64,000 bases of DNA from Acidimicrobiia bacterium (GTDB lineage: Bacteria; Actinomycetota; Acidimicrobiia; Spongiisociales; JAHEDJ01). Below the pieces are notes generated by a model. That model made no database searches. It was not told where the DNA came from and saw nothing but the letters and a program-made list of their open reading frames with translations. Shown piece after piece: positions 1-8,628 of this stretch. The translations under genes were made by a program, and so were the position numbers. Each line of letters opens with the position of its first letter. Position 1 is the first letter of the stretch. Where the stretch lies: positions 23,785 through 87,784 of the forward strand of contig DATIPS010000040.1 in assembly GCA_035471805.1 (NCBI GenBank), given 5' to 3'.

Positions 1-1
1 C

Positions 2-163
2 GCGCTGAGCGCTCTCTGGTTGTCGCCGCTTGCGATTCATCCGCAGGTATCGATGATGATGTGGGTGTCGATGATCACCGCAGCTCTGGCGGCGTTGACG
101 GTCATACCGGCGATGCTGCCCCGGGACGGTGTCCGTTTGACCGAGCCGCCTGAGGCCGGCTAG
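2..163 (+). CDS. C-terminal end of a membrane protein, possibly RND/MMPL-type transporter (partial)
   Basis: An open frame enters from the left edge and ends at TAG 161-163, leaving 53 residues. It holds one hydrophobic segment (MITAALAALTVIPAML) and a short charged tail. A last helix ending in an 'IPAML'-like turn is what the C-terminus of RND-superfamily transporters usually looks like, but the fragment is too short for a firm family call. Its stop codon interlocks with the stop of the convergent response regulator, so there is no room for a terminator between them. Confidence 0.45.
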   Translation, partial: ALSALWLSPLAIHPQVSMMMWVSMITAALAALTVIPAMLPRDGVRLTEPPEAG

Positions 164-531
164 TCGTCGTCGAGGATTCGCCGTATTCGTTGGCGAAGGT
201 GCTCGGGAGCGAACGGCTTGGCGATAAAACCCGATGCCTCCGTCAGGTCCGCCCTGCCGCGGATTTCGTCCGAGTCATGCGCCGACATCATCATCACCGG
301 AACGGAGGCCGTTTGCTCGTTGTCGCGGAGTCTGGCAAGGACCTCCCAACCGTCGATGTCGGGAAGGGCTATATCGAGGATTATCAGATCCGGAGTCTGT
401 TCGAAGCTCGACACGAGGCCCGATTCACCGTTCTGCTCGGTCACCACTTCGTAGCCTTCCCGTCCGAGCGCGACCTGAAGAAGCCGCAGAGTGGGTTCAG
501 CGTCGTCGATGACCAGGATGCGTTTTGCCAC
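160..531 (-). CDS. Single-domain response regulator (CheY-like receiver)
   Basis: The 123-residue product is one receiver domain with no output domain. The acidic pair D9-D10, phospho-acceptor D53 in LIILDIALPD, S83 in the VMMMSAH strand and K105 in the AKPF motif are all present. Proteins of this kind pass phosphate between histidine kinases or bind partner proteins. No histidine kinase is adjacent, so the partner is unknown. The gene is convergent with the truncated membrane gene at the window edge and overlaps its stop codon. Confidence 0.9.
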   Translation of the reverse strand: MAKRILVIDDAEPTLRLLQVALGREGYEVVTEQNGESGLVSSFEQTPDLIILDIALPDIDGWEVLARLRDNEQTASVPVMMMSAHDSDEIRGRADLTEASGFIAKPFAPEHLRQRIRRILDDD

Positions 532-641
532 TATCCCTCACATGTGTCCGCGTCAAGACGGATTCTGGCACGAGAGCCGGTCGATGTCGCAACCCGGTCC
601 GGGTCATGGTCCGCTCTGCCGTTGGCTATGGTGAACGATCC

Positions 642-1172
642 ATGCATGCCTCCGTCTACGTCGCCACCAGCCTGGACGGCTTCCTTGCCGGGGATGACGG
701 AGATCTCGAGTGGCTGACCGGAGCGGACCCGGGTGACGCCGACTACGGCTTCGCCGAGTTTCTGGCTTCAGTCGATGCTCTGGTGATGGGCCGGAACACA
801 TTCGACTCAGTCCTGGCCACCGGGAAATGGGCATACGGAGCAAAGCCGGTACTCGTGCTCAGCCATCGCCCCCTCGACCTCCCCAACGGCTTCTCCGGTC
901 GAGCGGAAGTCGTGAATCTCTCACCCCGGGCCGTGGCGGCCGAATGCGACCGGCGAGGCTTCGACCATGTGTACGTGGACGGCGGTGAGACTATTCGGAG
1001 CTTCCTGGGCGCCGGATTGGTCCGGCGAATGATCATCACCCGACTGCCCGTTCTCCTCGGCTCGGGTATCCCCTTGTTCGGGCCCGTCCCCGCCGATATC
1101 GATCTCGCCCTGGTCGGGTCGACGTCGTACGAGAACGGATGGATTCAAGATGAGTATGAGGTGGTGTCATAG
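642..1172 (+). CDS. Dihydrofolate reductase-like / RibD C-terminal domain protein
   Basis: The 176-residue protein has the bacterial DHFR-like fold seen in YyaP/YwjB proteins: N-terminal VYVATSLDGFLAG, then DALVMGRNTFDSVL, then HVYVDGGETIRSFL with the glycine pair that contacts NADPH, and a late IPLFG motif. These proteins are presumed NAD(P)H-dependent reductases and their substrates are mostly unknown. I start at ATG 642 because homology begins immediately there; an in-frame upstream extension to 525 looks non-coding. The 3' end overlaps the end of the convergent small membrane gene. Confidence 0.85.
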   Translation: MHASVYVATSLDGFLAGDDGDLEWLTGADPGDADYGFAEFLASVDALVMGRNTFDSVLATGKWAYGAKPVLVLSHRPLDLPNGFSGRAEVVNLSPRAVAAECDRRGFDHVYVDGGETIRSFLGAGLVRRMIITRLPVLLGSGIPLFGPVPADIDLALVGSTSYENGWIQDEYEVVS

Positions 1173-1430
1173 ATAGGGAGTCGGAGGGTCGTCCGCCTCT
1201 GTCTTCGTGAAGCGGCGTCCGGCGAAAACCGCCAGGCTGCCTCCGGCGGCGAGAGCGCCGCCTCCGATGAACACGATCGGGAGGCCCCAGAAGAGCATCG
1301 ACCTGTCGGGCTCTCCGGCCTGCCTGATGGCGATGTCCCATATGTACCACTTCACGGCGGCGACCCCGATTGCCAGCGAGATTGTCGCGGCGGAGGCGGC
1401 GAGTATCGCCCGCCATCGGGTTCTCAGCAT
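1167..1430 (-). CDS. Small two-helix membrane protein
   Basis: The product has 87 residues with two predicted membrane helices, about residues 7-27 (AILAASAATISLAIGVAAV) and 45-68 (a glycine/alanine-rich stretch after LFWGLPIVFIGG). A short charged C-terminal tail follows. I do not recognise a family. Its 3' end overlaps the convergent DHFR-like gene by six bases. The hydrophobic pattern and composition support a real gene; function is unknown. Confidence 0.6.
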   Translation of the reverse strand: MLRTRWRAILAASAATISLAIGVAAVKWYIWDIAIRQAGEPDRSMLFWGLPIVFIGGGALAAGGSLAVFAGRRFTKTEADDPPTPYL

Positions 1431-1473
1431 TGGGTACCTCCACCGGTCATCCCGGGGAATCTACCCGACCGGG

Positions 1474-1701
1474 TCAGGCGGCCGCCGGCTGGATAGATGT
1501 GACGTAGTTGAGGGTGATTGACTCGGTTCCGGCCGCGTTGCGAAGAAGAATCGCCCGCTCACCGTATGGGGATGCCATACCCAGGTACTCCCCGATGACG
1601 ACTCGGAAGCGGGTGGTTGCCTCGTATACGGCTCCTCTTTGAAGTTGATTGAACTGCCAGGGTGCGCTGGCGCGCGAGGTGGTTGGTGCCATCATCGGCA
1701 C
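1474..1701 (-). CDS. Small conserved-looking protein of unknown function
   Basis: The 75-residue product is soluble and beta-rich, with a hydrophobic C-terminal half (VVIGEYLGMASPYGERAILL and a SITLNYVTSIQP end). A clear AGGAG ribosome-binding site sits about six bases upstream of the ATG at 1701, which is the main reason to accept it. It lies just downstream of and co-oriented with the DEAD-box helicase, about 58 bases away, so the two may be co-transcribed. No family is recognised. Confidence 0.6.
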   Translation of the reverse strand: MPMMAPTTSRASAPWQFNQLQRGAVYEATTRFRVVIGEYLGMASPYGERAILLRNAAGTESITLNYVTSIQPAAA

Positions 1702-1759
1702 TCCTTTCGTTGCGGGCCGTGCAGGCCCGACGTGCTGAGGTAGTTGTTGAGTTCGCCGG

Positions 1760-3319
1760 TCAGTCGCGGCCGGGCTTGGGGTGGGCGAGCCGAACGGTGA
1801 GATCCCTACCGCCCAACATCGATCCGTTCAGGGCTTCAACGGCATCGTTGGCGGCGCGTTGCGGCATATCTACGAATGCGAAGCCCTTCGATCGGCCCGT
1901 TCGACGATTCAGGACGACGGTCGTCTTCTCGACTTTACCGAACCGTCCGAACAGGGCCTGAACATCTTCTCCGGTGGCTCCCCAAGGCAGGTTGCCGACG
2001 TAGACGCTCTGCTCGCCGGTCGTCTGACGGTGGGGTTGAGTCCGATCTCGTGTTCCGGACTGCCGGCGAGGGCTTGACTCGCGGCGCTCCTCCGGGCGGG
2101 TGTCGTCGCGTCTCTCCCGCCGGGCGTCTGCCCGCTTTGGAGCAGGGTTGTGCTCTCGCTGCTTGGCGGCAGGGACGGGAACCGGGTGTCCATCATGATT
2201 CAGCGCTTCGATTCGGGGTGCTTCGATCGGCACGTGCAGGTCGAGTTCCTTCTGCATCTTGCGGACGGCTCGCTGCTGCTCGCCGGTGACCAGGCTGACG
2301 ATGGTTCCTGTAGCTCCGGCACGCGCCGTCCGGCCCGATCGGTGGAGGTAATCCTTGTGGTCCGCCGGGGGATCGAAGTGAATCACGGAGGCAACTGCTT
2401 CTATGTGGATGCCTCTCGCAGCTACATCGGTGGCTATGAGCGCCTGGGCTCGGCCAGACGAGAACGCTTGGAGTGCTCTGGATCGCTGAGCCTGGGATCG
2501 ACCGCCGTGCATTGCTACTGCTCGGACGCCCACCCGGTCGAGTTGCTTGGCGAGGCGATCGGCGCCGTGGCGGGTGCGTGTGAACACAATCGAGCGGCTC
2601 GCCGCTCTCACCAGATCGGCAGTGTGTTGAACGCGATCGTGGTGCTGCACGAGCCAGAAGTGGTGTCGCGCATCGATGGTCTCCGGCTCCACAGACCCTG
2701 TCTCGTGGCGCACGGGATCATGCTGGTAGTCACGGCTGAGCACGGCGATGTCACCGTCGAGCGTCGCCGAAAAGAGAAGTGTCTGACGTTTCCGAGCAGT
2801 GTGGTCGAGGATCCGCCTGACCGCCGGCATGAATCCCATGTCTGCCATGCGGTCGGCTTCGTCGACGACGACGATGTCCACCTGGCCGAGGTTCACCGAC
2901 CCCTGCTCTATCAAGTCCTCGAGTCGCCCGGGGGTTGCCACCAGAACGTCGACGCCCTTCCTGAGCGCACTCTTCTGGGGGCCGTAGCTGACACCGCCGT
3001 ATACGGCCGACACGTAGCGATCGACTGCCCTGGCGAGCGGGGCCAGTTCCTCCTTGATCTGCTCGGCGAGCTCACGAGTGGGGGCCAGGATCAGTGCTCT
3101 GGGACGCTGTGATTTGGCGATCTCGACCCTGGCGAGCAGGGGAAGTCCAAAAGCGAGGGTCTTGCCGGAGCCGGTCGGTGCCTTGCCGGACACGTCGCGG
3201 CCGGCCAGTGCATCGGGGATCGTGGCTTCTTGAACGGGAAAGGATTCGACGATGCTTCGTTTGGACAGGGCATCGACGAGCGAATCGGGCAGCCCGAGGT
3301 GGGCGAACTTGGTAGACAT
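1760..3319 (-). CDS. DEAD-box RNA helicase with C-terminal RRM domain
   Basis: The 519-residue protein carries a complete DEAD-box core: Q-motif region near residue 27, APTGSGKT, PTRELAEQ, VATPGRLEDL, VVDEADRM, FSATLD, ATDVAARGI and HRSGRTARAG. A basic, disordered Arg-rich linker (about residues 375-435) leads to a canonical RNA recognition motif with RNP2 (VYVGNL) and RNP1 (KGFAFVDM). It probably unwinds structured RNA in mRNA decay, ribosome assembly or cold adaptation. The start at 3319 has AGGAG six bases upstream; an upstream in-frame extension lacks homology. The RRM is the classic aromatic RNP type rather than the DbpA-type tail, which is unusual for a bacterial helicase. Confidence 0.93.
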   Translation of the reverse strand: MSTKFAHLGLPDSLVDALSKRSIVESFPVQEATIPDALAGRDVSGKAPTGSGKTLAFGLPLLARVEIAKSQRPRALILAPTRELAEQIKEELAPLARAVDRYVSAVYGGVSYGPQKSALRKGVDVLVATPGRLEDLIEQGSVNLGQVDIVVVDEADRMADMGFMPAVRRILDHTARKRQTLLFSATLDGDIAVLSRDYQHDPVRHETGSVEPETIDARHHFWLVQHHDRVQHTADLVRAASRSIVFTRTRHGADRLAKQLDRVGVRAVAMHGGRSQAQRSRALQAFSSGRAQALIATDVAARGIHIEAVASVIHFDPPADHKDYLHRSGRTARAGATGTIVSLVTGEQQRAVRKMQKELDLHVPIEAPRIEALNHDGHPVPVPAAKQREHNPAPKRADARRERRDDTRPEERRESSPRRQSGTRDRTQPHRQTTGEQSVYVGNLPWGATGEDVQALFGRFGKVEKTTVVLNRRTGRSKGFAFVDMPQRAANDAVEALNGSMLGGRDLTVRLAHPKPGRD

Positions 3320-3606
3320 GGTGACTCCTGGTCCCGGTGGGGACGTAGTTGGACTTTCGGTCTCGCTCTCGATCACGCTGCGTCTATCGCTCGACGGATC
3401 GAGAATCGGCCGAAGAGGCGGTCCAACCGGGTGAGAAACTGAGCCGTTGATCCACCGGGGAAGCGACAGAGCGCTGGCCTCCACCCGGTGCGGCCTGCGG
3501 AACGATAGCAGGTATTCCGGACTTGGGAAGCAACTCTGAGTGATTGTACCGCTGCGATGGGCGCGAGGCCCGGCATCCCGGATGGCCCACGGCATAGGAT
3601 GCCTGT
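3320..3606. other. Divergent intergenic region, no gene seen
   Basis: These 287 bases separate the helicase (leftward) from the M28 peptidase (rightward). I see no convincing ORF or RNA gene. Much of it could be 5' leader of the helicase, since DEAD-box genes often have long leaders, but no specific element can be named. Confidence 0.4.
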
Positions 3607-5292
3607 ATGGCAATCCACGATGGAGGCTCGAACTCAGCCTCCGGACGCCGACCGAGAGACATGAGATACGGCGCCGCCGTAGCGGCCGGCATCGGAGTAG
3701 CTCTCTTCTTGAGCGTGATGCCGCTCATCCCGCCACAGCCCCTGGCGGTCGACGCCGACCCGGTTGAGTACTCGGCAGAGCGGGCGATAGAGCACGTGCG
3801 GGTCGTTGCACGTGAGTCCCATCCGATGGGGAGCAAAGCCTCCGCCGGCGTTCGCAGCTACATCGTCGAGGTCCTTTCGGACATGGGTTTGGACCCCGAA
3901 CTGCAGTCCGTTGTGGCTGCGGACTACTTCGGGGATCCGGGCAACACGGTGGATGTGATCAACTTGATGGCGCGTATTCCGGGAACTGATTCAACGGGTG
4001 CCGTCTTGCTGATGGGCCACTACGACACGGAGCCGGGGAGCCCTGGAGCCAACGACAACGCAACGGCAGTGGCGACGCTGCTCGAGACTGCCCGGGCGCT
4101 GCTGGCCGGAGAGGACCTGCGGAACGACGTCATCTTGCTGTTCACCGATGGAGAGGAACCTGCACCCCGCTACGGGTCCGTTGCCTTCGTATCCGGCCAC
4201 CCGTGGATGGACGACGTCGGCTTCGTGCTCAACTTCGAGGCAATCGGTGGTTCCGGACCTTCGGTGATGATCGAGTTGAGCGGCCCCGCTCGATCGATGA
4301 TCGACCGGTACGCTGCGGTGGTCCCCAGTCCTGCCGCCTATTCCCTGATCACCGAGGTGAACCGGGTCATCGGCGGGTCCAACACCGATTTCTCCAAGTT
4401 CCGCGATGCGGGTGTCGCCGGTTTCGACTTCGCCTACATCCACGGCTCACCCATCTACCACACCCCTGCCGACGACGTTGAGAGCGTGAGCTTGCGAAGT
4501 CTGCAACACCATGGTTCGAACGCCCTGTCTCTCTCGCGCCATTTCGGCGCTTTGGATCTCGCCGGGCCAACCGACGACGGCGAGGTGGTCTTCTTCACCG
4601 CTGCCGGGTCGTGGGTAGTCCGCTATCCGGCGTCCTGGGCGCTGCCGTTCGCCATCCTGATAGCGATCGGGTTTGTGGCCGCGGCCGGTCGCCGACCGGT
4701 CCGCCGGTTGCTGTCCGGCGCAGGGATCGTGCTATCGGCAGTCCTGGCCGGTACGGTCGTTTCCAGCGTGATCTGGTGGTTGCTGACCGGTGTGCGACGC
4801 ACGCCCGGCATGTGGGAGAGCTACCTATACCTGGCGGTTCTGCTGACCGTGGGGGCCTCTGTTCTCGTCTTCCTGATGCGACGATCGGGCCGGCGGTCCG
4901 GGCGTGCCGACCCGGCCGGAGGTGCGGTCCTGATCTGGGTCGGTCTGGCAGTTCTCACCGGTGCAACGCTGCCGGGCGCCGGCTACCTGTTCGCATTGCC
5001 TGCGCTGGCCGGCGTGGTTGTGCTCGGGACTCCGGCCGACGGAGCAGTCCGGCCGTTCGGTTTGTTCCGGACGCTGGCCGTTGCGGTTCCGACGCTCGTC
5101 GTGCTGGTTCCCACCATGGACTTCTTCTTCCAGTTCGCGCAACCGAGACCCGGGAATCTGGATTCCGAGGTGATCTCCCTGATATCGATCACGCTTTTCC
5201 TCGGACTCCTCGCCGGAGCGTTGTTCAGGCCACTGTGGACTGCTTCTGACGCGTCGGGCGCAGCCGGCGTTCGACTCTCCGTCTCCGAATGA
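3607..5292 (+). CDS. M28-family zinc metallopeptidase with multi-pass membrane C-terminus
   Basis: The 561-residue protein begins with a membrane anchor (about residues 19-40), then an M28 aminopeptidase-like domain outside the membrane: GHYDTEPGSPGANDNATA supplies the first zinc ligands, DGEEPAPRYGS the catalytic acid pair, NFEAIGG a further ligand, and YHTPADD the last His. From about residue 335 on there are around seven hydrophobic helices. This layout resembles ER/vacuolar membrane M28 peptidases (ERMP1/Pff1-like). It probably trims peptides at the outer face of the membrane. The alternative start Met19 (3661) would keep the first helix. Confidence 0.85.
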   Translation: MAIHDGGSNSASGRRPRDMRYGAAVAAGIGVALFLSVMPLIPPQPLAVDADPVEYSAERAIEHVRVVARESHPMGSKASAGVRSYIVEVLSDMGLDPELQSVVAADYFGDPGNTVDVINLMARIPGTDSTGAVLLMGHYDTEPGSPGANDNATAVATLLETARALLAGEDLRNDVILLFTDGEEPAPRYGSVAFVSGHPWMDDVGFVLNFEAIGGSGPSVMIELSGPARSMIDRYAAVVPSPAAYSLITEVNRVIGGSNTDFSKFRDAGVAGFDFAYIHGSPIYHTPADDVESVSLRSLQHHGSNALSLSRHFGALDLAGPTDDGEVVFFTAAGSWVVRYPASWALPFAILIAIGFVAAAGRRPVRRLLSGAGIVLSAVLAGTVVSSVIWWLLTGVRRTPGMWESYLYLAVLLTVGASVLVFLMRRSGRRSGRADPAGGAVLIWVGLAVLTGATLPGAGYLFALPALAGVVVLGTPADGAVRPFGLFRTLAVAVPTLVVLVPTMDFFFQFAQPRPGNLDSEVISLISITLFLGLLAGALFRPLWTASDASGAAGVRLSVSE

Positions 5293-5331
5293 TCCACACG
5301 AAATCGGATTGAACGCCGCTAACTTTCCGGC

Positions 5332-6030
5332 ATGAGTAGACCGATTGTTCTGGTTCCCGGTTTCTGGCTGGGCGCGTGGGCGTGGGACGAGGTTACCGCC
5401 GCCTTGCGTGCCGACGGGCACGATGTCACGGCAGTGACGCTGCCCGGTCTCGAATCGGCCGACGCCGACCGGTCGAATATCACCCTCACCGATCACATCG
5501 ACGCCATCTGCCGGGCGGTGTCTACTGCGGGGCCTCCGGTGGTGCTCGCAGTGCACAGCGGCGCCGGGGCCCCCGGGTATGCGACAACCGACCGGATTCC
5601 GGAGCAGATCGCGGCGATGGTCTACGTCGATTCCGGCCCGGCAAAGGGCCCCCTCGACCCCGACCTCACCTCGATCGAGGTGCCGCTGCCTTCTCGGGAG
5701 GAACTCGAGGAGGAGGAAAACCTAGACGGTCTCAGCGAGGAGCAACTCGATACCTTTCGGCGGAGGGCCGTTCCGGAGCCGGGCGCCGCCCTGCGCGAGT
5801 CGGCGGAGCTGACCAACGAAGCCCGGCTCGACGTGCCCTCCGTCGTCGTGTGCACGGGGTTTTCCTCGGCACAGATCAAGGCCGCGGTCACGGAGGGTTA
5901 CACGTGGCTCGGCGGCCTGGCCGAACTGCGCGACGTTGCCTACGTCGACCTGCCCACCAGCCATTGGCCGATGTGGTCGCGACCGCGCGAGCTGGCGGCC
6001 ATCATCGGAGGAATCGCCCGCCGTGCTTGA
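5332..6030 (+). CDS. Alpha/beta hydrolase (esterase-like)
   Basis: The 232-residue protein opens with the oxyanion-region motif IVLVPGFWLGAWAWDEV and carries a nucleophile elbow LAVHSGAGAP (Ser in place of the usual GxSxG context) and a late SHWPMWSRP that supplies the catalytic His. This pattern is typical of the small EstC/methylesterase-like alpha/beta hydrolases. The substrate cannot be told. It stands between the M28 peptidase and the large minus-strand operon and is probably monocistronic. Confidence 0.85.
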   Translation: MSRPIVLVPGFWLGAWAWDEVTAALRADGHDVTAVTLPGLESADADRSNITLTDHIDAICRAVSTAGPPVVLAVHSGAGAPGYATTDRIPEQIAAMVYVDSGPAKGPLDPDLTSIEVPLPSREELEEEENLDGLSEEQLDTFRRRAVPEPGAALRESAELTNEARLDVPSVVVCTGFSSAQIKAAVTEGYTWLGGLAELRDVAYVDLPTSHWPMWSRPRELAAIIGGIARRA

Positions 6031-6134
6031 GGACATCTCGGTTCGGGGCGGGTTGTGGCGGTGGGGTGGTTGGAAATCGAGCCGCGCCGCCGGCCGGCGG
6101 CTGCCGGCTGTGGTCCGGTGGATCGTGCGCGGGT

Positions 6135-7625
6135 TCAGCCCAGTTCTTCTCGCAGCTGTCGTTTGAGGATCTTGCCGGCGGCGTTCCTGGGCAACTCGTC
6201 CACAGCCACGGCCCGCTTCGGTATCTTGTAGCGGGCGAGTTTGCCGTCGCAGAAGTGGATTATGTCGGAGGCGTCGAACATCTCCGGATCGCGCGGCACC
6301 ACCACGGCCAGCCCGGACTCTCCCCACCGCTCATCGGGCACCCCGATCACTGCCACGTCGAGCACGTTGTCGTGCCTGAACAGCAGCTGTTCGACCTCGG
6401 CCGGGTATACGTTCTCGCCGCCGGAGATGAACATGTCCTTCCACCGATCCACGATGTAGACGTACCCGTCCTCATCGACGCGGGCTGCGTCGCCGGTATG
6501 CAGCCAACCGTCGGTGAACGATTCGGCGTTCGCGTCCGGTCGCTCCCAATAGCCGGGAGTGACATTGGGTCCCTTGGCCCAGAGTTCGCCGATGGCTCCA
6601 ACGGGGAGATCGTTACCCTCCTCGTCGACGATGCGAATCGAGGTGTGGAGGACGGGTTTTCCGACAGAGCCGGCTTTGGTCAGAGCGTGCTCCTCGTCTG
6701 TAAGGAACAAGGTCGGGCTGGTTTCGGTCAGTCCCATTCCCTGCCTGATGTAGATACCCCTGCCGGCATAGCGCTCCAGCAAAGTCACAGGCATGGCCGA
6801 CCCGCCGCACGCCCACGACTGGACTCTGGACAGGTCGGTGGACTCCCAGCCGTCGTACTCTGCCAGGAACTGATAGACGGCCGGTACCCCGAAGAAGTGG
6901 GTGATCTCCCCGGACCCCAACCAGTGCAGCAGCCTCTCCGGGTCGAACTCCCTGAGGTTGACGGACGATGCACCGAGCCGCAGACAGGGCGTTGTGTAGA
7001 GGTTCAATCCTCCGGTGTGGAAGGTCGGCAACACGTTCAGGTTGCGCGACTTGTAAGTGAGTCCGACGGCATCGCCGATGTTGATCGCGTTGTAGAAGAA
7101 CATCCGGTGGGTGATTAGTGCACCCTTGGGATGGCCGGTCGTGCCGGAGGTGTACATGATGGCCAGCGGGTCGTCGTGGGTGGCCGTGACGGAGGGAGCA
7201 GCATCAGGGTCTGCTCCGGCGAGGGCAGCTTCGTAGGCGTCGCCGAGGCTCAGGCAGGAGGGCGCCACGAGCTGGTCGACCGCCTGCCGGAACTGCTCTT
7301 CGTAGATCAGCACGGTCGGGCGGCTGTCTCCGACGATGAACTGCAGTTCGGGTACCGCCAGTCGCCAGTTGAGCGGGACGATGATCGCCTTCAGGTGTGC
7401 ACAGGCGAACAGCACTTCGAAGATGTCGATCGTGTTTTCCGACAGGAAAGCCACCCGGTCACCCTCGCCGACGCCCTTTCCGGCCAGCCATGCGGCCATC
7501 CGGCGCACCCGATCGTCGAGTTCGGCGTAGGTGTGAGTCTTGCCCGAGTAATCGTCTATCAGAGCCACGGAATCCGGACGGATATCCGCATGGAAACCGA
7601 TCCAATCGTATGCCGGTACTGCCAT
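6135..7625 (-). CDS. AMP-dependent acyl-CoA synthetase (last gene of the Liv operon)
   Basis: The 496-residue enzyme has the ANL-superfamily signatures: P-loop-like YTSGTTGHPKGA, a GMGLTETSP region, GWLHTGD, the hinge VDRWKDMFISGGENVYP and the C-terminal catalytic Lys in RNAAGKILK. It should activate a carboxylic acid to its CoA thioester via an acyl-adenylate. The start lies four bases after the stop of the KASIII-like gene, so it is translated from the same mRNA. It is one of two different ligases in this operon, suggesting two acids or two pathway steps. Confidence 0.93.
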   Translation of the reverse strand: MAVPAYDWIGFHADIRPDSVALIDDYSGKTHTYAELDDRVRRMAAWLAGKGVGEGDRVAFLSENTIDIFEVLFACAHLKAIIVPLNWRLAVPELQFIVGDSRPTVLIYEEQFRQAVDQLVAPSCLSLGDAYEAALAGADPDAAPSVTATHDDPLAIMYTSGTTGHPKGALITHRMFFYNAINIGDAVGLTYKSRNLNVLPTFHTGGLNLYTTPCLRLGASSVNLREFDPERLLHWLGSGEITHFFGVPAVYQFLAEYDGWESTDLSRVQSWACGGSAMPVTLLERYAGRGIYIRQGMGLTETSPTLFLTDEEHALTKAGSVGKPVLHTSIRIVDEEGNDLPVGAIGELWAKGPNVTPGYWERPDANAESFTDGWLHTGDAARVDEDGYVYIVDRWKDMFISGGENVYPAEVEQLLFRHDNVLDVAVIGVPDERWGESGLAVVVPRDPEMFDASDIIHFCDGKLARYKIPKRAVAVDELPRNAAGKILKRQLREELG

Positions 7626-7629
7626 CTCG

Positions 7630-8628
7630 CTACCACCTCACCACATTTGCCGCCCACGTGTAGCCGGTTCCAGCCGAGATCAAGAGCACATAGTCGCCGG
7701 GACGGAGGTCCTCACGCCGCTGCGCCAGGCCGACGATTGGATCGATGCCCGACATGTGTCCCGTCGTGTTGAGGTAGACGGTTTTCTCCTCGGGAAGGTC
7801 GAGTTCCTCGAGGACCCAGTTGAAGAACGATCGTTTGAAGTGAAGCGGCACCATCAGGGCGAGATCACCGGAGGTGATGCCTGCACGTTCGAGCGCCTGC
7901 CGGGCCACTTTGATGAAGTTCGGTCCCGAGACCGGGTCGAGGCGCTCCTTCATCGAAGCAGGATCTCCGACATCCAGATAGTGCATGCCCGTTTCGACGG
8001 TCTCGTGACTGGCAGGATGTTTGCTGCCGCCGGCATAGACGGCCACATCATCGGCAAACCGGCCGTCGGTGATGATCGCCGAAGAGACGATCTCGTGACC
8101 GGGGCGCGACTTCGACAAGACCGCCGCTGCTCCACCGTCGCCGAAGTTGAACATGAAGCGCGATCGTTGGTTGGAGTAGTCCAGGAGGTGCGACTCCCTG
8201 CTGGCCCCGACGAGCAGCAGCGTGTCGACGTCGGCGGCGCCGCGTAGAAAGTCGGATGCCACCTTCAGTGCCACCGGTGCCCCACACGACACGTTGGCCA
8301 TCTCCAGCGCCCAGGCATTCGTCGCCCCGACCAGTTGCATGATCTTCGGGCTGACCGACCAGACCTCGTAATCCCGCCACATCGATCCGAAGTAGGCGAC
8401 CACGTCCACCTCTCCGGCCTCCACACCGGCCCGTTCGAGCGCCAGCAGACCGGCCCGGGCGCTCATGTCTGAGTTGTGATCCTCTGGGCCGGCGATGTGC
8501 TTTCCTTCGAGACCGAAACGTTCGACGATGATTCGTTCCTCGATCCCGGAACGTTCCCCGATCTCCGCGGCGGTCATCCAATGCTCGGGCAGCCAGGACG
8601 CCACGTCGACGATATTGACGGCGGTCAT
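7630..8628 (-). CDS. KASIII/FabH-like thiolase-fold enzyme with atypical active site
   Basis: The 332-residue protein has the FabH-type fold: nucleophilic C115 in NVSCGAPVAL, H263 in MVPLHFKRS at the place of the HQAN motif, and a C-terminal glycine-rich strand (LLISAGTGYTWAA). The third catalytic residue, normally Asn in GNTSAAS, is His here (H291 in NTTGHMSGIDP). That suggests an acyl transfer or condensation different from standard fatty-acid initiation. It overlaps the upstream hydrolase by ATGA and is sandwiched between two acyl-CoA ligases, so its acyl donor is probably one of their products. Confidence 0.88.
   Translation of the reverse strand: MTAVNIVDVASWLPEHWMTAAEIGERSGIEERIIVERFGLEGKHIAGPEDHNSDMSARAGLLALERAGVEAGEVDVVAYFGSMWRDYEVWSVSPKIMQLVGATNAWALEMANVSCGAPVALKVASDFLRGAADVDTLLLVGASRESHLLDYSNQRSRFMFNFGDGGAAAVLSKSRPGHEIVSSAIITDGRFADDVAVYAGGSKHPASHETVETGMHYLDVGDPASMKERLDPVSGPNFIKVARQALERAGITSGDLALMVPLHFKRSFFNWVLEELDLPEEKTVYLNTTGHMSGIDPIVGLAQRREDLRPGDYVLLISAGTGYTWAANVVRW

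Noticed and set aside
5376..7118. A 580-codon plus-strand frame across the hydrolase and acyl-CoA synthetase
   Set aside because: It overlaps two well-supported genes, has no recognisable domain and consists of low-complexity Arg/Gly-rich sequence.
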